From an uncultured Clostridia bacterium (GTDB lineage Bacteria; Bacillota; Clostridia; Oscillospirales; Ruminococcaceae): 64,000 bases of DNA. The translations under genes were made by a program, and so were the position numbers. The notes under the pieces are model-generated. The model made no database searches. It was not told the origin of the DNA and saw only the letters and a program-made list of their open reading frames with translations. The stretch is taken from the NCBI GenBank assembly GCA_947584375.1, contig CANPWL010000003.1, forward strand, positions 1 through 64,000, written 5' to 3'. Below are positions 27,782 through 36,282 of the stretch, piece by piece; position 1 is the first letter of the stretch, and each line of letters begins with the position of its first letter.

Positions 27782-28675
27782 GACAGAATCAAATTTATAA
27801 CCGATTCAGCATCTGATATATCGGTTGAAAACGAGAACGAGCTCGACATTCTTGTAATGCCTTTTAAAGTCGGAATGGGTGATAAAAGCTTCACTTCAAG
27901 AATTGATTTTGACAACGAAAAGTTTTATCATATGATCGATGAGTTTGACGGTATCCCTGTTACATCGCAGATAACTGCTTTTGAATATGCGGAGGTTTTT
28001 AAAAAGTATTATGACGAGGGTTATACCGATATCATAAATGTAACTATAAATTCAAAGGGTTCGGCGACCTATAATAATGCAGTTATGGCAGCGTCAGAAT
28101 TTTTTGAAGAAAACCCTTTGGCAAAGGATAAGTTTCATATTTATAATATAGACGGAAGAGGTTATACGGGAGGATATGGCTATGCTGTTGTTCAGGGTGC
28201 AATAAAGGCAATGAAAGGTTCTCCTGCCGATGAAATAGCAGCTTATATCAAGGATTGGGTCGATAACTGTATTATTTTCTTTGCTCCGTATACTCTTAAG
28301 TACGCAAGAAAATCAGGCAGAATACCGTCTGCCGCCGCTTTTGCAGGAGAGGTTATGGGACTTCGTCCGATAATGCGAATTATGGATAATCAAATAACAA
28401 CTGAAACCAAGGTTCGGGGCGACAAGGCAATAATACCTAAAATACTGAATCTCACAGTAAAAGAAATGATACCGAAAACTCCCTACTGCATTGTTTATGG
28501 AAATGACGAAGAAGTAAGAGATGAAATGATCAAAGCTATGACTAAAGAGGTCGGTTATCCGCCTGAGGATTCATACCAGATAGGTGCAGCAGTAACGATA
28601 AATGCAGGACCTAAGGTAGTGGGAGTTATATTCAAGGGCAACGGTGACGTTGCATCCAGTGCCGCCTTTGGATAG
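27779..28675 (+). CDS. DegV-family fatty-acid-binding protein
   Basis: 298 residues. KFITDSASDIS starts the EDD fold and GIPVTSQITAFEYAEVF carries the lipid carboxylate site; YARKSGRIPSAAAFAGEVMGLRPIM is the second-domain signature. Such proteins (FakB-like) present fatty acids to the kinase FakA, or act as carriers of unknown lipids. The last 12 residues (FKGNGDVASSAAFG region) are encoded by a dispersed repeat, so the C-terminus has probably been replaced or extended by repeat insertion. Confidence 0.92.
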   Translation: MDRIKFITDSASDISVENENELDILVMPFKVGMGDKSFTSRIDFDNEKFYHMIDEFDGIPVTSQITAFEYAEVFKKYYDEGYTDIINVTINSKGSATYNNAVMAASEFFEENPLAKDKFHIYNIDGRGYTGGYGYAVVQGAIKAMKGSPADEIAAYIKDWVDNCIIFFAPYTLKYARKSGRIPSAAAFAGEVMGLRPIMRIMDNQITTETKVRGDKAIIPKILNLTVKEMIPKTPYCIVYGNDEEVRDEMIKAMTKEVGYPPEDSYQIGAAVTINAGPKVVGVIFKGNGDVASSAAFG

Positions 28676-28710
28676 TTTGTAAAAGGTTATAGTTTGCACA
28701 ACGGCGGGCT
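28636..28710 (+). repeat. Dispersed repeat, copy 1 (overlaps the degV 3' end)
   Basis: Contains GCAACG-GTGA-CGTTGC, an exact hairpin with a GNRA-type loop, then ATCCA/TGGAT, and ends with ACAACGGCGGGCT. The first 40 nt encode the end of DegV. It shares the hairpin and flanks with the copies at 28736 and 48628. Confidence 0.8.
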
Positions 28711-28735
28711 TTACTAAGCTTAAAATGTAGTCGAT

Positions 28736-28823
28736 ATAACGGTGACGTTGCACTAGCGAGCCGCTGGAGGCTCTGCGGTCTTTAGGATAGCTTGTAAAAT
28801 GTTATAGTTTGCACAACGGCGGA
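28736..28823 (+). repeat. Dispersed repeat, copy 2
   Basis: Has AACG-GTGA-CGTT, an extended variable arm (GAGCC/GGCTC) and the shared 3' block TTATAGTTTGCACAACGGCGG, identical to copy 1 over that block. Same orientation as copy 1, about 100 bp on. Confidence 0.8.
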
Positions 28824-28912
28824 TTAGAACTTAATGCAAAAGGTAAGTTCTTGCTCTGTTCTCTTGTACACGGCAGGCTGGAATATTAGCAATTATAATG
28901 GACAGTGGATAA

Positions 28913-29125
28913 TTATTTTTCAGCGTCTTTCATAAGCATATCACATTCATCACTTAGTCTTGACGTTTCTTCCGATAAACATTCAAGTGCACATCTGAAA
29001 ACATCATTGTCAAATATATAATCGTAGACAATTACAAATATATCTGACAGTCCTGCTATCATTTTTGCTTTTAATTGTATTTTTTCAAAGTCATATAAAC
29101 TAATACCTCTGATTGGTTCACTCAT
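28913..29125 (-). CDS. Small protein of unknown function
   Basis: 70 residues from ATG 29125 (SD AAAGGAG 9 nt upstream). Mostly helical, with FEKIQLKAKMIAGLSDIFVIVYDYI and an acidic C-terminal helix carrying two Cys. No signal or membrane anchor is evident. Divergent from the RHH gene at 29302, with a rather AT-rich shared intergenic region. I do not recognise the family. Confidence 0.6.
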   Translation of the reverse strand: MSEPIRGISLYDFEKIQLKAKMIAGLSDIFVIVYDYIFDNDVFRCALECLSEETSRLSDECDMLMKDAEK

Positions 29126-29301
29126 TGATTTCACTCCTTTTGTTTGGTATATTTATATTATATTACTATTGTGCACAATAGTAAATATGTAAAATTCATA
29201 AATATTGTGTACAATATATATTTGGTTTTATACATTATAACTAGTATTTTGTTTTTTATAAATTTTGTCTCGCGATTGAGGTATGAAAGATAGGTAAAAA
29301 T

Positions 29302-29517
29302 ATGTCAGAAATAAAGAAAAGCAGATATACCCAAGCACAAAATAAAGCTACACAGAAGTATATCAAAGCAAATTATGATGAAATAAAAATAAGGCTTCCT
29401 AAAGGTAAGAAAGAAATAATTAAAAATTATGCAATAAAGCATAATGAAAGTGTTAATAGTTTTATTAAACGTATTATCGATGAAGCTATGGAAAGGGACA
29501 AGGAAAAAACAGATTAG
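29302..29517 (+). CDS. Arc/MetJ-type ribbon-helix-helix protein
   Basis: 71 residues. A basic N-terminus (KATQKYIKANYDEIKIRLPKGKKEIIKNYAIKHNESVNSFIKRIIDEAMERD) carries the strand IKIRLPKG, helix and S-V-N-S-F turn of the RHH fold seen in many small antitoxins and plasmid-type repressors. SD GATAGG is weak. No toxin is adjacent, unless the divergent 70-aa gene is one. Likely an autoregulator. Confidence 0.75.
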   Translation: MSEIKKSRYTQAQNKATQKYIKANYDEIKIRLPKGKKEIIKNYAIKHNESVNSFIKRIIDEAMERDKEKTD

Positions 29518-29695
29518 CAAGACATTAGGCAAGATGTCGGTTTTTATTATTAACTAATGGTAAAATTCTGATAAAACTATTGAATTTTATTCCCTTTTGT
29601 TATACAATAATAAAAATGACTGTTATTGATTTAACAGTGATAATATATATCAGTTAGGCTGATTAAAATATTTACAAGAGAGGATGTCGTATTAA

Positions 29696-30907
29696 ATGGC
29701 AGGTCTAAACAAGGTAACAGTTGATGACATTAATGTTAAAGGAAAGAAGGTTTTAGTCCGCTGTGACTTTAACGTTCCGCTGAAAGACGGCGTTATCACA
29801 AACGATAACAGGATCACAGCAGCATTACCTACAATTAAAAAGCTGATTTCCGACGGCGGAAAGGTTATTCTTTGCTCGCACTTGGGTAAGCCTAAGAACG
29901 GTCCTGAGGAGAAGTTCTCGCTTGCACCTGTTGCAGTAAGGCTTTCAATGCTTTTGGGCAAAGAGGTCGTTTTTGCAAATGACGACGAGGTAGTCGGTGA
30001 AAATGCAAAGGCAGCAGTTAAGGCTATGAACGACGGAGACGTTGTACTTCTTCAGAACACGAGATTCAGAAAGGAAGAGACAAAGAACCTTGAGCCGTTC
30101 AGTGAAGAGCTTGCGTCTCTTGCTGATGTTTTCGTAATGGACGCATTCGGTTCTGCTCACAGAGCACACTGTTCAACAGCAGGAGTTACAAACCACATTA
30201 AGGATACAGCGGTAGGATACCTGATGCAGAAGGAAATAAACTATCTTGGAAATGCAGTTGAAGATCCTGAAAGACCGTTTGTTGCAATTTTGGGAGGAGC
30301 AAAGGTTGCAGATAAGCTGAATGTTATTTCAAATCTTTTGGAGAAATGTGATACGCTTATAATAGGCGGAGGAATGGCATATACATTCTTAAAGGCACAG
30401 GGCAAAGAGGTAGGAACCTCTCTTGTTGACGATACAAAGATAGACTACTGCAAGGAAATGATTGAAAAGGCTGAAAAGCTTGGCAAGAAGCTTTTGCTTC
30501 CTGTTGACACAACAATAGCAGCTTCATTCCCTGACCCGATAGACGCTGAAATTGATATAGAGGTTGTTTCAAGCGATAATATTCCGTCAGATAAGATGGG
30601 ACTTGACATTGGTACAAAAACAGCAGAGCTTTATGCTGAGGCAGTTAAGTCTGCTAAGACGGTTGTTTGGAACGGACCTATGGGAGTGTTTGAGAATCCT
30701 GTTCTTGCAAAGGGAACGATTGCAGTTGCACAGTCTTTGGCAGATACAGACGCTACTACAATTATCGGCGGAGGAGATTCGGCAGCAGCAGTAATACAGC
30801 TTGGCTTTGCAGACAAGATGTCGCACATATCAACAGGCGGCGGAGCGTCTCTTGAATATCTTGAAGGTAAGGTTTTACCGGGCATCGACGTTATTGCCGA
30901 TAAGTAA
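29696..30907 (+). CDS. pgk: Phosphoglycerate kinase
   Basis: 403 residues. [32 protein letters not shown] bind phosphoglycerate; [12 protein letters not shown] and the C-terminal GGGDSAAAV bind ATP. Makes ATP from 1,3-bisphosphoglycerate. SD GAGAGGA 11 nt upstream. First of the glycolytic group pgk-tpiA-gpmI, though a weak hairpin follows it. Confidence 0.97.
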   Translation: MAGLNKVTVDDINVKGKKVLVRCDFNVPLKDGVITNDNRITAALPTIKKLISDGGKVILCSHLGKPKNGPEEKFSLAPVAVRLSMLLGKEVVFANDDEVVGENAKAAVKAMNDGDVVLLQNTRFRKEETKNLEPFSEELASLADVFVMDAFGSAHRAHCSTAGVTNHIKDTAVGYLMQKEINYLGNAVEDPERPFVAILGGAKVADKLNVISNLLEKCDTLIIGGGMAYTFLKAQGKEVGTSLVDDTKIDYCKEMIEKAEKLGKKLLLPVDTTIAASFPDPIDAEIDIEVVSSDNIPSDKMGLDIGTKTAELYAEAVKSAKTVVWNGPMGVFENPVLAKGTIAVAQSLADTDATTIIGGGDSAAAVIQLGFADKMSHISTGGGASLEYLEGKVLPGIDVIADK

Positions 30908-30918
30908 ATAAAATATTG

Positions 30919-30955
30919 AGGATTGCCTGAAATTTGGGCAGTCCTTAAATTTTGA
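30919..30955 (+). terminator. Weak terminator-like hairpin after pgk
   Basis: AGGATTGCC pairs with GGCAGTCCT (one G-T), followed by TTAAATTTT, an interrupted T tract. It could lower transcription into tpiA rather than stop it. Confidence 0.55.
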
Positions 30956-31015
30956 CAGGATACTTAATTTTTATAAATAGACGAAATAAATTTAACTTTT
31001 AAAGGAGTTTTTAAA

Positions 31016-31783
31016 ATGAGAAAAGATTTAAGGCAAGCGGTTATTGCCGGCAACTGGAAAATGAACAAGACAAGACCTGAGGCAAAGGCGTTGATAGAGG
31101 AGTTAAAGCCTATTGCTAAAGACAAAACCTGCGGAGTTGTAATATGTGTTCCTTTTACAAACCTTGAAACTGCACTTTCACTCACAGAGGGAACAAATAT
31201 AAAGGTGGGAGCTGAGAACTGTCACTTTGAAAAGAGCGGCGCATACACAGGTGAGATTTCAGCGGATATGCTTGCAGAAATGGGAGTTGAGTATGTTATA
31301 CTCGGTCACTCAGAGAGAAGACAGTATTTTGCTGAAACAGATGAAACGGTAAACAAGAGAACTAAAGCGGCACTTGCAGCAGGTCTTAAACCGATCGTTT
31401 GCGTAGGTGAACTTTTGTGGGAGCGTGAGTGCAATATCACAGAAGAAGTTATAGCACGTCAGATAAAGCTTGATTTTTATGATATAAGCGCTGATGATTT
31501 AAAGAAGTGCATAATAGCTTACGAGCCTGTTTGGGCAATAGGCACAGGCAAGACTGCTACTGCCGAGCAGGCACAGGAGGTTTGCAAGTTTATCCGTGAT
31601 ACGCTGGCTAAGCTTTATGACAAGGCAACTGCTGATGCGGTCACTATTCAGTACGGCGGTTCTATGAACGAGAAAAACTGTGCGGAGCTTCTTTCAAAAG
31701 AGGACGTTGACGGCGGTCTTATAGGGGGAGCTTCGCTTGTAGCTGAAAAGTTCGGAGTTTTATTAAAAGAGGCTTCAAAATAA
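31016..31783 (+). CDS. tpiA: Triosephosphate isomerase
   Basis: 255 residues. GNWKMNK (catalytic Lys), LGHSERRQYF (His), AYEPVWAIGTGKTAT (Glu), and the phosphate loop IQYGGSM and GLIGGASL are all present. Interconverts DHAP and GAP. SD AAAGGAG 8 nt upstream; gpmI follows after 30 nt. Confidence 0.97.
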   Translation: MRKDLRQAVIAGNWKMNKTRPEAKALIEELKPIAKDKTCGVVICVPFTNLETALSLTEGTNIKVGAENCHFEKSGAYTGEISADMLAEMGVEYVILGHSERRQYFAETDETVNKRTKAALAAGLKPIVCVGELLWERECNITEEVIARQIKLDFYDISADDLKKCIIAYEPVWAIGTGKTATAEQAQEVCKFIRDTLAKLYDKATADAVTIQYGGSMNEKNCAELLSKEDVDGGLIGGASLVAEKFGVLLKEASK

Positions 31784-31813
31784 GATATAGATTATTTTTA
31801 AGGAGAAATTCAA

Positions 31814-33388
31814 ATGGCAAAAAAACCTGTTATTTTAGTAGTAATGGACGGCATTGGAAACAGTATTACAGGTCTTGGCGACGCTGTTACAGAGGCAAAC
31901 ACTCCTACTCTTGACAGACTTTTAAAGGAATGTCCGAACACATCATTAAAAGCTCACGGCGACGCTGTCGGACTTCCAACAGACGGCGATATGGGAAATA
32001 GTGAGGTAGGACATAATGCTCTTGGCTGCGGACAGATTTATTCACAGGGAGCAAAGTTGGTTAACGAGTCTATCGAAAGCGGCAAGATGTTCGCAAGTGA
32101 AACGTGGGGCGAGGTGGTTGATAACGTAAAGGCACATTCATCCACACTTCATTTTATCGGACTTCTTTCAGACGGAAATGTACACTCTAACATATCGCAT
32201 TTAAAGACAATGATTAAAAAGGCGAAGGAGCAGGGTGTTTCTAAAGTAAGATGCCACGTTCTTTTAGACGGCAGAGATGTTCCTGCCACATCGGGACTTC
32301 AGTATATCAACGAGCTTGAAACGTGTATGAGAGAGCTTAATGACAGTACATTCGACGCTAAAATAGCTTCCGGCGGCGGAAGAATGAAGATAACTATGGA
32401 CAGATACCAGGCTGACTGGGGAATGGTAGAGCTTGGCTGGAAAACCCACGTTTTAGGCGAGGGCAGGCAGTTTGATAATGCAACGATCGCCATTGAAACT
32501 TACAGAACAGAAAATGAGGGAGTAATCGACCAGGATCTGCCGCCTTTCGTTATTGCAGAAAACGGCGAGCCTGTTGGAAAGATAGTTGAAAATGACAGTG
32601 TAGTTCTGTTTAATTTCAGAGGCGACAGAGCAATAGAGCTTTCTATGGCATTTGACGACGAGGAGTTCACTTTCTTTGACAGAGGACCAAAGCTGAATGT
32701 TGTATTTGCAGGAATGTTACAGTATGACGGAGATTTGAATTTGCCGAACAAATATCTGGTAAGTCCTCCTGAGATCACCAATACGCTTTCTGAGCTGCTT
32801 GTTAAAAACGGACTGAGTTCTTATGCTGTTTCTGAAACTCAAAAGTATGGACACGTTACATACTTCTGGAACGGAAACAAGTCTGAGAAGTTCAGCGAAG
32901 AGCTGGAAACGTGGAAAGAGATACCTTCTGACAAGGTTTCATTTGACGAGAGACCTTGGATGAAGTCGGCGGAGATCACTGACGATTTGATTTCTGCTAT
33001 TAAGTCGGGAAAATATGATTTTCTGAGGTGTAACTATCCGAACGGCGATATGGTAGGTCACACAGGAAGTATGGCTGCAACTATTATCGGCGTTGAGTCG
33101 GTTGATTTAGGACTTTCAAGGCTTATCAAGGCTTGCGAGGACATTGACTGTACAATTATGATAACAGCCGATCACGGAAATGCCGATGAGATGCTCGAAA
33201 AGAATAAAAAGGGAGATATTCAGGTAAGAACGGCACACTCTCTTAACAGAGTTCCTTTCATCATTTACGATAAGAATACCGAATACACCATCAAAGACGG
33301 AAGCTATGGACTTTCAAATGTTGCTCCTACGGTAGCAAAGGTTCTGGGTATTGAAGTGCCGTCCTGTTGGGAAGACAGTATGATTTAG
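31814..33388 (+). CDS. gpmI: 2,3-bisphosphoglycerate-independent phosphoglycerate mutase
   Basis: 524 residues, the expected length. VVMDGIG gives the first Mn ligand; DMGNSEVGHNALGCG contains the phosphorylated Ser; ITADHGNADEM gives the His/Asp ligands, with the RTAHSLNRVPFI C-terminal block. Moves phosphate from C3 to C2 of glycerate. SD AAGGAGA 7 nt upstream. Confidence 0.97.
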   Translation: MAKKPVILVVMDGIGNSITGLGDAVTEANTPTLDRLLKECPNTSLKAHGDAVGLPTDGDMGNSEVGHNALGCGQIYSQGAKLVNESIESGKMFASETWGEVVDNVKAHSSTLHFIGLLSDGNVHSNISHLKTMIKKAKEQGVSKVRCHVLLDGRDVPATSGLQYINELETCMRELNDSTFDAKIASGGGRMKITMDRYQADWGMVELGWKTHVLGEGRQFDNATIAIETYRTENEGVIDQDLPPFVIAENGEPVGKIVENDSVVLFNFRGDRAIELSMAFDDEEFTFFDRGPKLNVVFAGMLQYDGDLNLPNKYLVSPPEITNTLSELLVKNGLSSYAVSETQKYGHVTYFWNGNKSEKFSEELETWKEIPSDKVSFDERPWMKSAEITDDLISAIKSGKYDFLRCNYPNGDMVGHTGSMAATIIGVESVDLGLSRLIKACEDIDCTIMITADHGNADEMLEKNKKGDIQVRTAHSLNRVPFIIYDKNTEYTIKDGSYGLSNVAPTVAKVLGIEVPSCWEDSMI

Positions 33389-33418
33389 CTTAATACGGTC
33401 AATAGATTTATTCATCAG

Positions 33419-33448
33419 TGCAGACAGTTTAGCTGTCTGCATTTTTAT
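33419..33448 (+). terminator. Terminator after gpmI (copy A of a duplicated block)
   Basis: TGCAGACAG pairs with CTGTCTGCA over TTTAG, then T5. The same hairpin with a slightly longer loop recurs at 34956. Confidence 0.92.
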
Positions 33449-33469
33449 ATTTTTATTATTCTTTCTTAA

Positions 33470-33498
33470 TTGACAAAGAATAGTAAAGAATATATAAT
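33470..33498 (+). promoter_or_regulatory. Consensus promoter of the GH5-PASTA gene (copy A)
   Basis: TTGACA, 17-nt spacer, TATAAT: perfect sigma-A match. A 47-bp stretch including this promoter is identical to that at about 35005-35051. Confidence 0.88.
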
Positions 33499-33552
33499 AA
33501 TATTTAGATTAAATTACAGTGATTTAAAATATTTATTTAGGAGGGATTACTT

Positions 33553-34947
33553 ATGAATTTTAAAAGAATTCTGCCGCTGGTTTTGTCGGGCGTTTTGGCT
33601 TTAACAAGCTTAACAGCCTGCGGTGATAAAAAGGATTCAGAGGCGGTCGACAACGGAAAGATCCGTGATATGACATCAACTGAGCTTGTAAAGGATATGG
33701 GTCTGGGTTGGAATCTTGGCAACACGCTTGATGTCTGCAATGCAGACAGAAACGGCGATGGCGGAGTTGACGAAAGCTCCGAAAAGGTAGATGAGACTCT
33801 TTGGGGCAATCCAAAGACAAAAAAGGCTCTTTTTGAGTCTTTGAAGAAGGACGGAGTAAAATCTGTGCGTATTCCTGTTACCTGGAGAGATCATTTAGGA
33901 AAGGCTCCCGACTATAAGATCGACGAGGATTGGATGAACAGGGTTCAGGAGATTGTCGACTATGCAAGAAGCTGCGGAATGTACGTTATTATAAATCTTC
34001 ACCATGACGGAGGAGACGATTTAGAATGCGGTGCTTGGATAAAAAATGCCGACAAGGATTATGACGGCGTTATGGAAAAGTACAAAGCTGTATGGAAGCA
34101 GATCGCCGAAAGGTTTAAGGATTATTCCGATTATCTTGTGTTCGAATCGATGAACGAAGTCGGTTTTGATAATGTATCTGAGGATAAGGGATTTGAGCTT
34201 GTAAATAAAATCAATCAGGAGTTTGTTGATCTTATAAGAAGCTCGGGCGGAAACAATGAAAAGCGGCATCTTCTTATAGCCGGATATTGGACTGATATTA
34301 CAAGGTCGTGTGCAGGAATTGTAATGCCTGAAGATACTGCTGACAGATGCATCTTGTCGGTTCATTATTATACGCCTTGGCAGTTCTGCATTAACGGTAA
34401 TCCTGCAATATGGGGAAGTGAAGCAGAAGTAAACGAGCTTAACAGGCTGTTTGATATGCTTAATGATAAGTTTATAAGCAATGGAGTTCCTGTTATTCTC
34501 GGTGAGTACGGAGTAAACTCAGCGGCTGAAGATGTAAGCAGGATTTATTGGTGCGAAAGCGTTGTAAAGAAGTGTACTGACTTAGGTATCGCAACATTTT
34601 TCTGGGATAACGGCGAAGAGGTTGACAGAGAGACGTATCAATGGAGAACAGACGGTTTGCTTGACGCATTGAAGAAAGCTTCAAGCGGAGAGGATTACAC
34701 TGTTGAGCCTCCGAAAGAAAAAGAACCTGCTGATGATATAACTGATGATACAAAGATTATAGAACTTCCCGATTTTGTAGGCAGACAGATAGACGAGGTT
34801 AAAGAAAAGTACGGAGACTTTTTGGATATAAAGGTCGTTGAAGAGGAAAGCGATAATGCAAAGACAGGCGAGATCATCAAGCAGGATACTATTGAGGGTA
34901 CGTTTACAGAACGGGGAAAAACAGTAACTTTTACTGTTGCAAAATAG
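33553..34947 (+). CDS. GH5 cellulase lipoprotein with a C-terminal PASTA domain
   Basis: 464 residues. The lipobox SLTACG (Cys about residue 22) anchors it in the membrane. GH5 signature: LGWNLGNTLD (about residue 55), VIINLHHDGGDD, FESMNEVG with the acid/base Glu near 201, HYYTPWQF, and ILGEYGV with the nucleophile Glu near 318. From about 400 to the end runs a PASTA-type domain (LPDFVGRQIDEVKEKYG to VTFTVAK). PASTA domains normally bind peptidoglycan or muropeptides on PBPs and Stk kinases, so this may hold the cellulase in the wall. Monocistronic, flanked by duplicated terminator-promoter blocks. SD AGGAGGG. Confidence 0.9.
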   Translation: MNFKRILPLVLSGVLALTSLTACGDKKDSEAVDNGKIRDMTSTELVKDMGLGWNLGNTLDVCNADRNGDGGVDESSEKVDETLWGNPKTKKALFESLKKDGVKSVRIPVTWRDHLGKAPDYKIDEDWMNRVQEIVDYARSCGMYVIINLHHDGGDDLECGAWIKNADKDYDGVMEKYKAVWKQIAERFKDYSDYLVFESMNEVGFDNVSEDKGFELVNKINQEFVDLIRSSGGNNEKRHLLIAGYWTDITRSCAGIVMPEDTADRCILSVHYYTPWQFCINGNPAIWGSEAEVNELNRLFDMLNDKFISNGVPVILGEYGVNSAAEDVSRIYWCESVVKKCTDLGIATFFWDNGEEVDRETYQWRTDGLLDALKKASSGEDYTVEPPKEKEPADDITDDTKIIELPDFVGRQIDEVKEKYGDFLDIKVVEEESDNAKTGEIIKQDTIEGTFTERGKTVTFTVAK

Positions 34948-34955
34948 TAAATCAA

Positions 34956-34988
34956 AATGCAGACAGTTTAAAGCTGTCTGCATTTTTT
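34956..34988 (+). terminator. Terminator after the GH5-PASTA gene (copy B of the block)
   Basis: TGCAGACAG pairs with CTGTCTGCA over TTTAAAG, then T6; same arms as the gpmI terminator. Confidence 0.92.
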
Positions 34989-35012
34989 GTGCTTTATATT
35001 ATTCATTCTTAA

Positions 35013-35041
35013 TTGACAAAGAATAGTAAAGAATATATAAT
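35013..35041 (+). promoter_or_regulatory. Consensus promoter (copy B) before the acetyltransferase
   Basis: TTGACA, 17-nt spacer, TATAAT, identical in spacer sequence to copy A at 33470. A leader of about 120 nt separates it from ATG 35172; I see nothing else recognisable in that leader. Confidence 0.85.
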
Positions 35042-35171
35042 AATATTTAGATAAAAAGTGTTTTGATATTTGTTCTACGTAAACATAGATGCTAATTTCG
35101 GCTGGGGCTGGCAGTTAATACTGAATTATATAACATTCAATCAGATTCAAATGTCTTGAAAGGTTAAAGCT

Positions 35172-35789
35172 ATGAACGAAAAAGAAAAAATGCTTGCAGG
35201 AAAAATTTATGACCCGAGCGATGAAACTCTTGCTGCGTTAAGGGCAAAGGCTCACAAGCTCTCACAGCAGTATAATAATACTAATGATGAAGACGACGCT
35301 CTGCGAAAGGAAATTCTTGACGAGCTTGTTCCCAATCACGGAAAAGGTCTTGCACTTCAAGGACCTATCTATTTTGATTATGGAATATTCACAACTTTCG
35401 GTAAAAACTGCTATGCAAATTTTAATTTTACAGTGCTGGATACCTGTTGTGTAAATATAGGGGATGATGTATTTTTCGGACCTAATTGTACTATTGCTAC
35501 ACCGATCCATCCGTTTAGATGGCAGGAAAGAAATATAAAATTCAAGTCGGACGGAACTGCTTATGACGATGAATACGGCAAGCCTGTTACGATAGGCTCT
35601 AACTGTTGGATAGCAAGTAACGTAGTAATTACAGGCGGTGTAACGATTGGCGAGGGATGCGTTATTGGTGCAGGAAGTGTAGTTACACGGGATATTCCGT
35701 CTAATTCCCTTGCGGTCGGAAATCCATGCAGGGTAATTCGTGAGATAACTGAAAAGGATTCGATAAAGTATAAGAAAGAATTATTTTAG
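35172..35789 (+). CDS. Maltose/galactoside O-acetyltransferase family (LbH)
   Basis: 205 residues. An N-terminal MAC domain (EKEKMLAGKIYDPSDETLAALRAKAHKL) is followed by left-handed beta-helix hexapeptides, including FTVLDTCCVNIGDDVFFGPNCTIATP with the His loop HPFRWQERN, and GSVVTRDIPSNSLAVGNPCRVIR. Acetylates sugars from acetyl-CoA, possibly detoxifying unusable sugars freed by the neighbouring hydrolases. SD AAAGG 9 nt upstream. Confidence 0.93.
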   Translation: MNEKEKMLAGKIYDPSDETLAALRAKAHKLSQQYNNTNDEDDALRKEILDELVPNHGKGLALQGPIYFDYGIFTTFGKNCYANFNFTVLDTCCVNIGDDVFFGPNCTIATPIHPFRWQERNIKFKSDGTAYDDEYGKPVTIGSNCWIASNVVITGGVTIGEGCVIGAGSVVTRDIPSNSLAVGNPCRVIREITEKDSIKYKKELF

Positions 35790-35832
35790 AATAAAATACT
35801 AAGATTTGACTGTATTGTGAAAGGAAGTTAAA

Positions 35833-36267
35833 ATGAGCGAAAGCAACTACAAACCTTTTTCAAGAAAGGCATATTACTATGAAACCGACGGAATGGGAAT
35901 CGTTCATCATTCAAATTATATAAGATGGATGGAGGAAGCCAGAATTTATTGGCTTGAGTATATAGGCTATCCATATTCTAAGGTTGAGCAGTCGGGAATT
36001 ATGATCCCGGTACTGTCGGCAGAATGCGAGTATAAACATCCAGTACGCTTTGATGATGAGTTTGAGATACACACAATGTTAAAAGACTTCAACGGCGTAA
36101 GGTTTTCAGTGGAATATAGGATCACTGATCTCACAGAAGACAAGCTGTCGGCAGTCGGTAAGACGTCGCATTGCTTTGTAAATAAGGATTTCAGACCAAT
36201 AAGAACAAAAAGGGATTTTCCTGAATTATATAATGTATTCAATGATAATCTGAACGTAGAGTTTTAA
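35833..36267 (+). CDS. Acyl-CoA thioesterase, 4HBT hotdog fold (YbgC/FadM-like)
   Basis: 144 residues. YYETDGMGIVHHSNYIRWMEEARIYWL contains the catalytic Asp and the helix that caps the hotdog, and the later HPVRFDDEFEI strand is typical. Hydrolyses acyl-CoA thioesters; chain length cannot be told. SD AAAGGAAG. It stands 16 nt before the ahcY-like gene, so these are likely co-transcribed. Confidence 0.9.
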   Translation: MSESNYKPFSRKAYYYETDGMGIVHHSNYIRWMEEARIYWLEYIGYPYSKVEQSGIMIPVLSAECEYKHPVRFDDEFEIHTMLKDFNGVRFSVEYRITDLTEDKLSAVGKTSHCFVNKDFRPIRTKRDFPELYNVFNDNLNVEF

Positions 36268-36282
36268 ATTAAGGAGTAAAAA

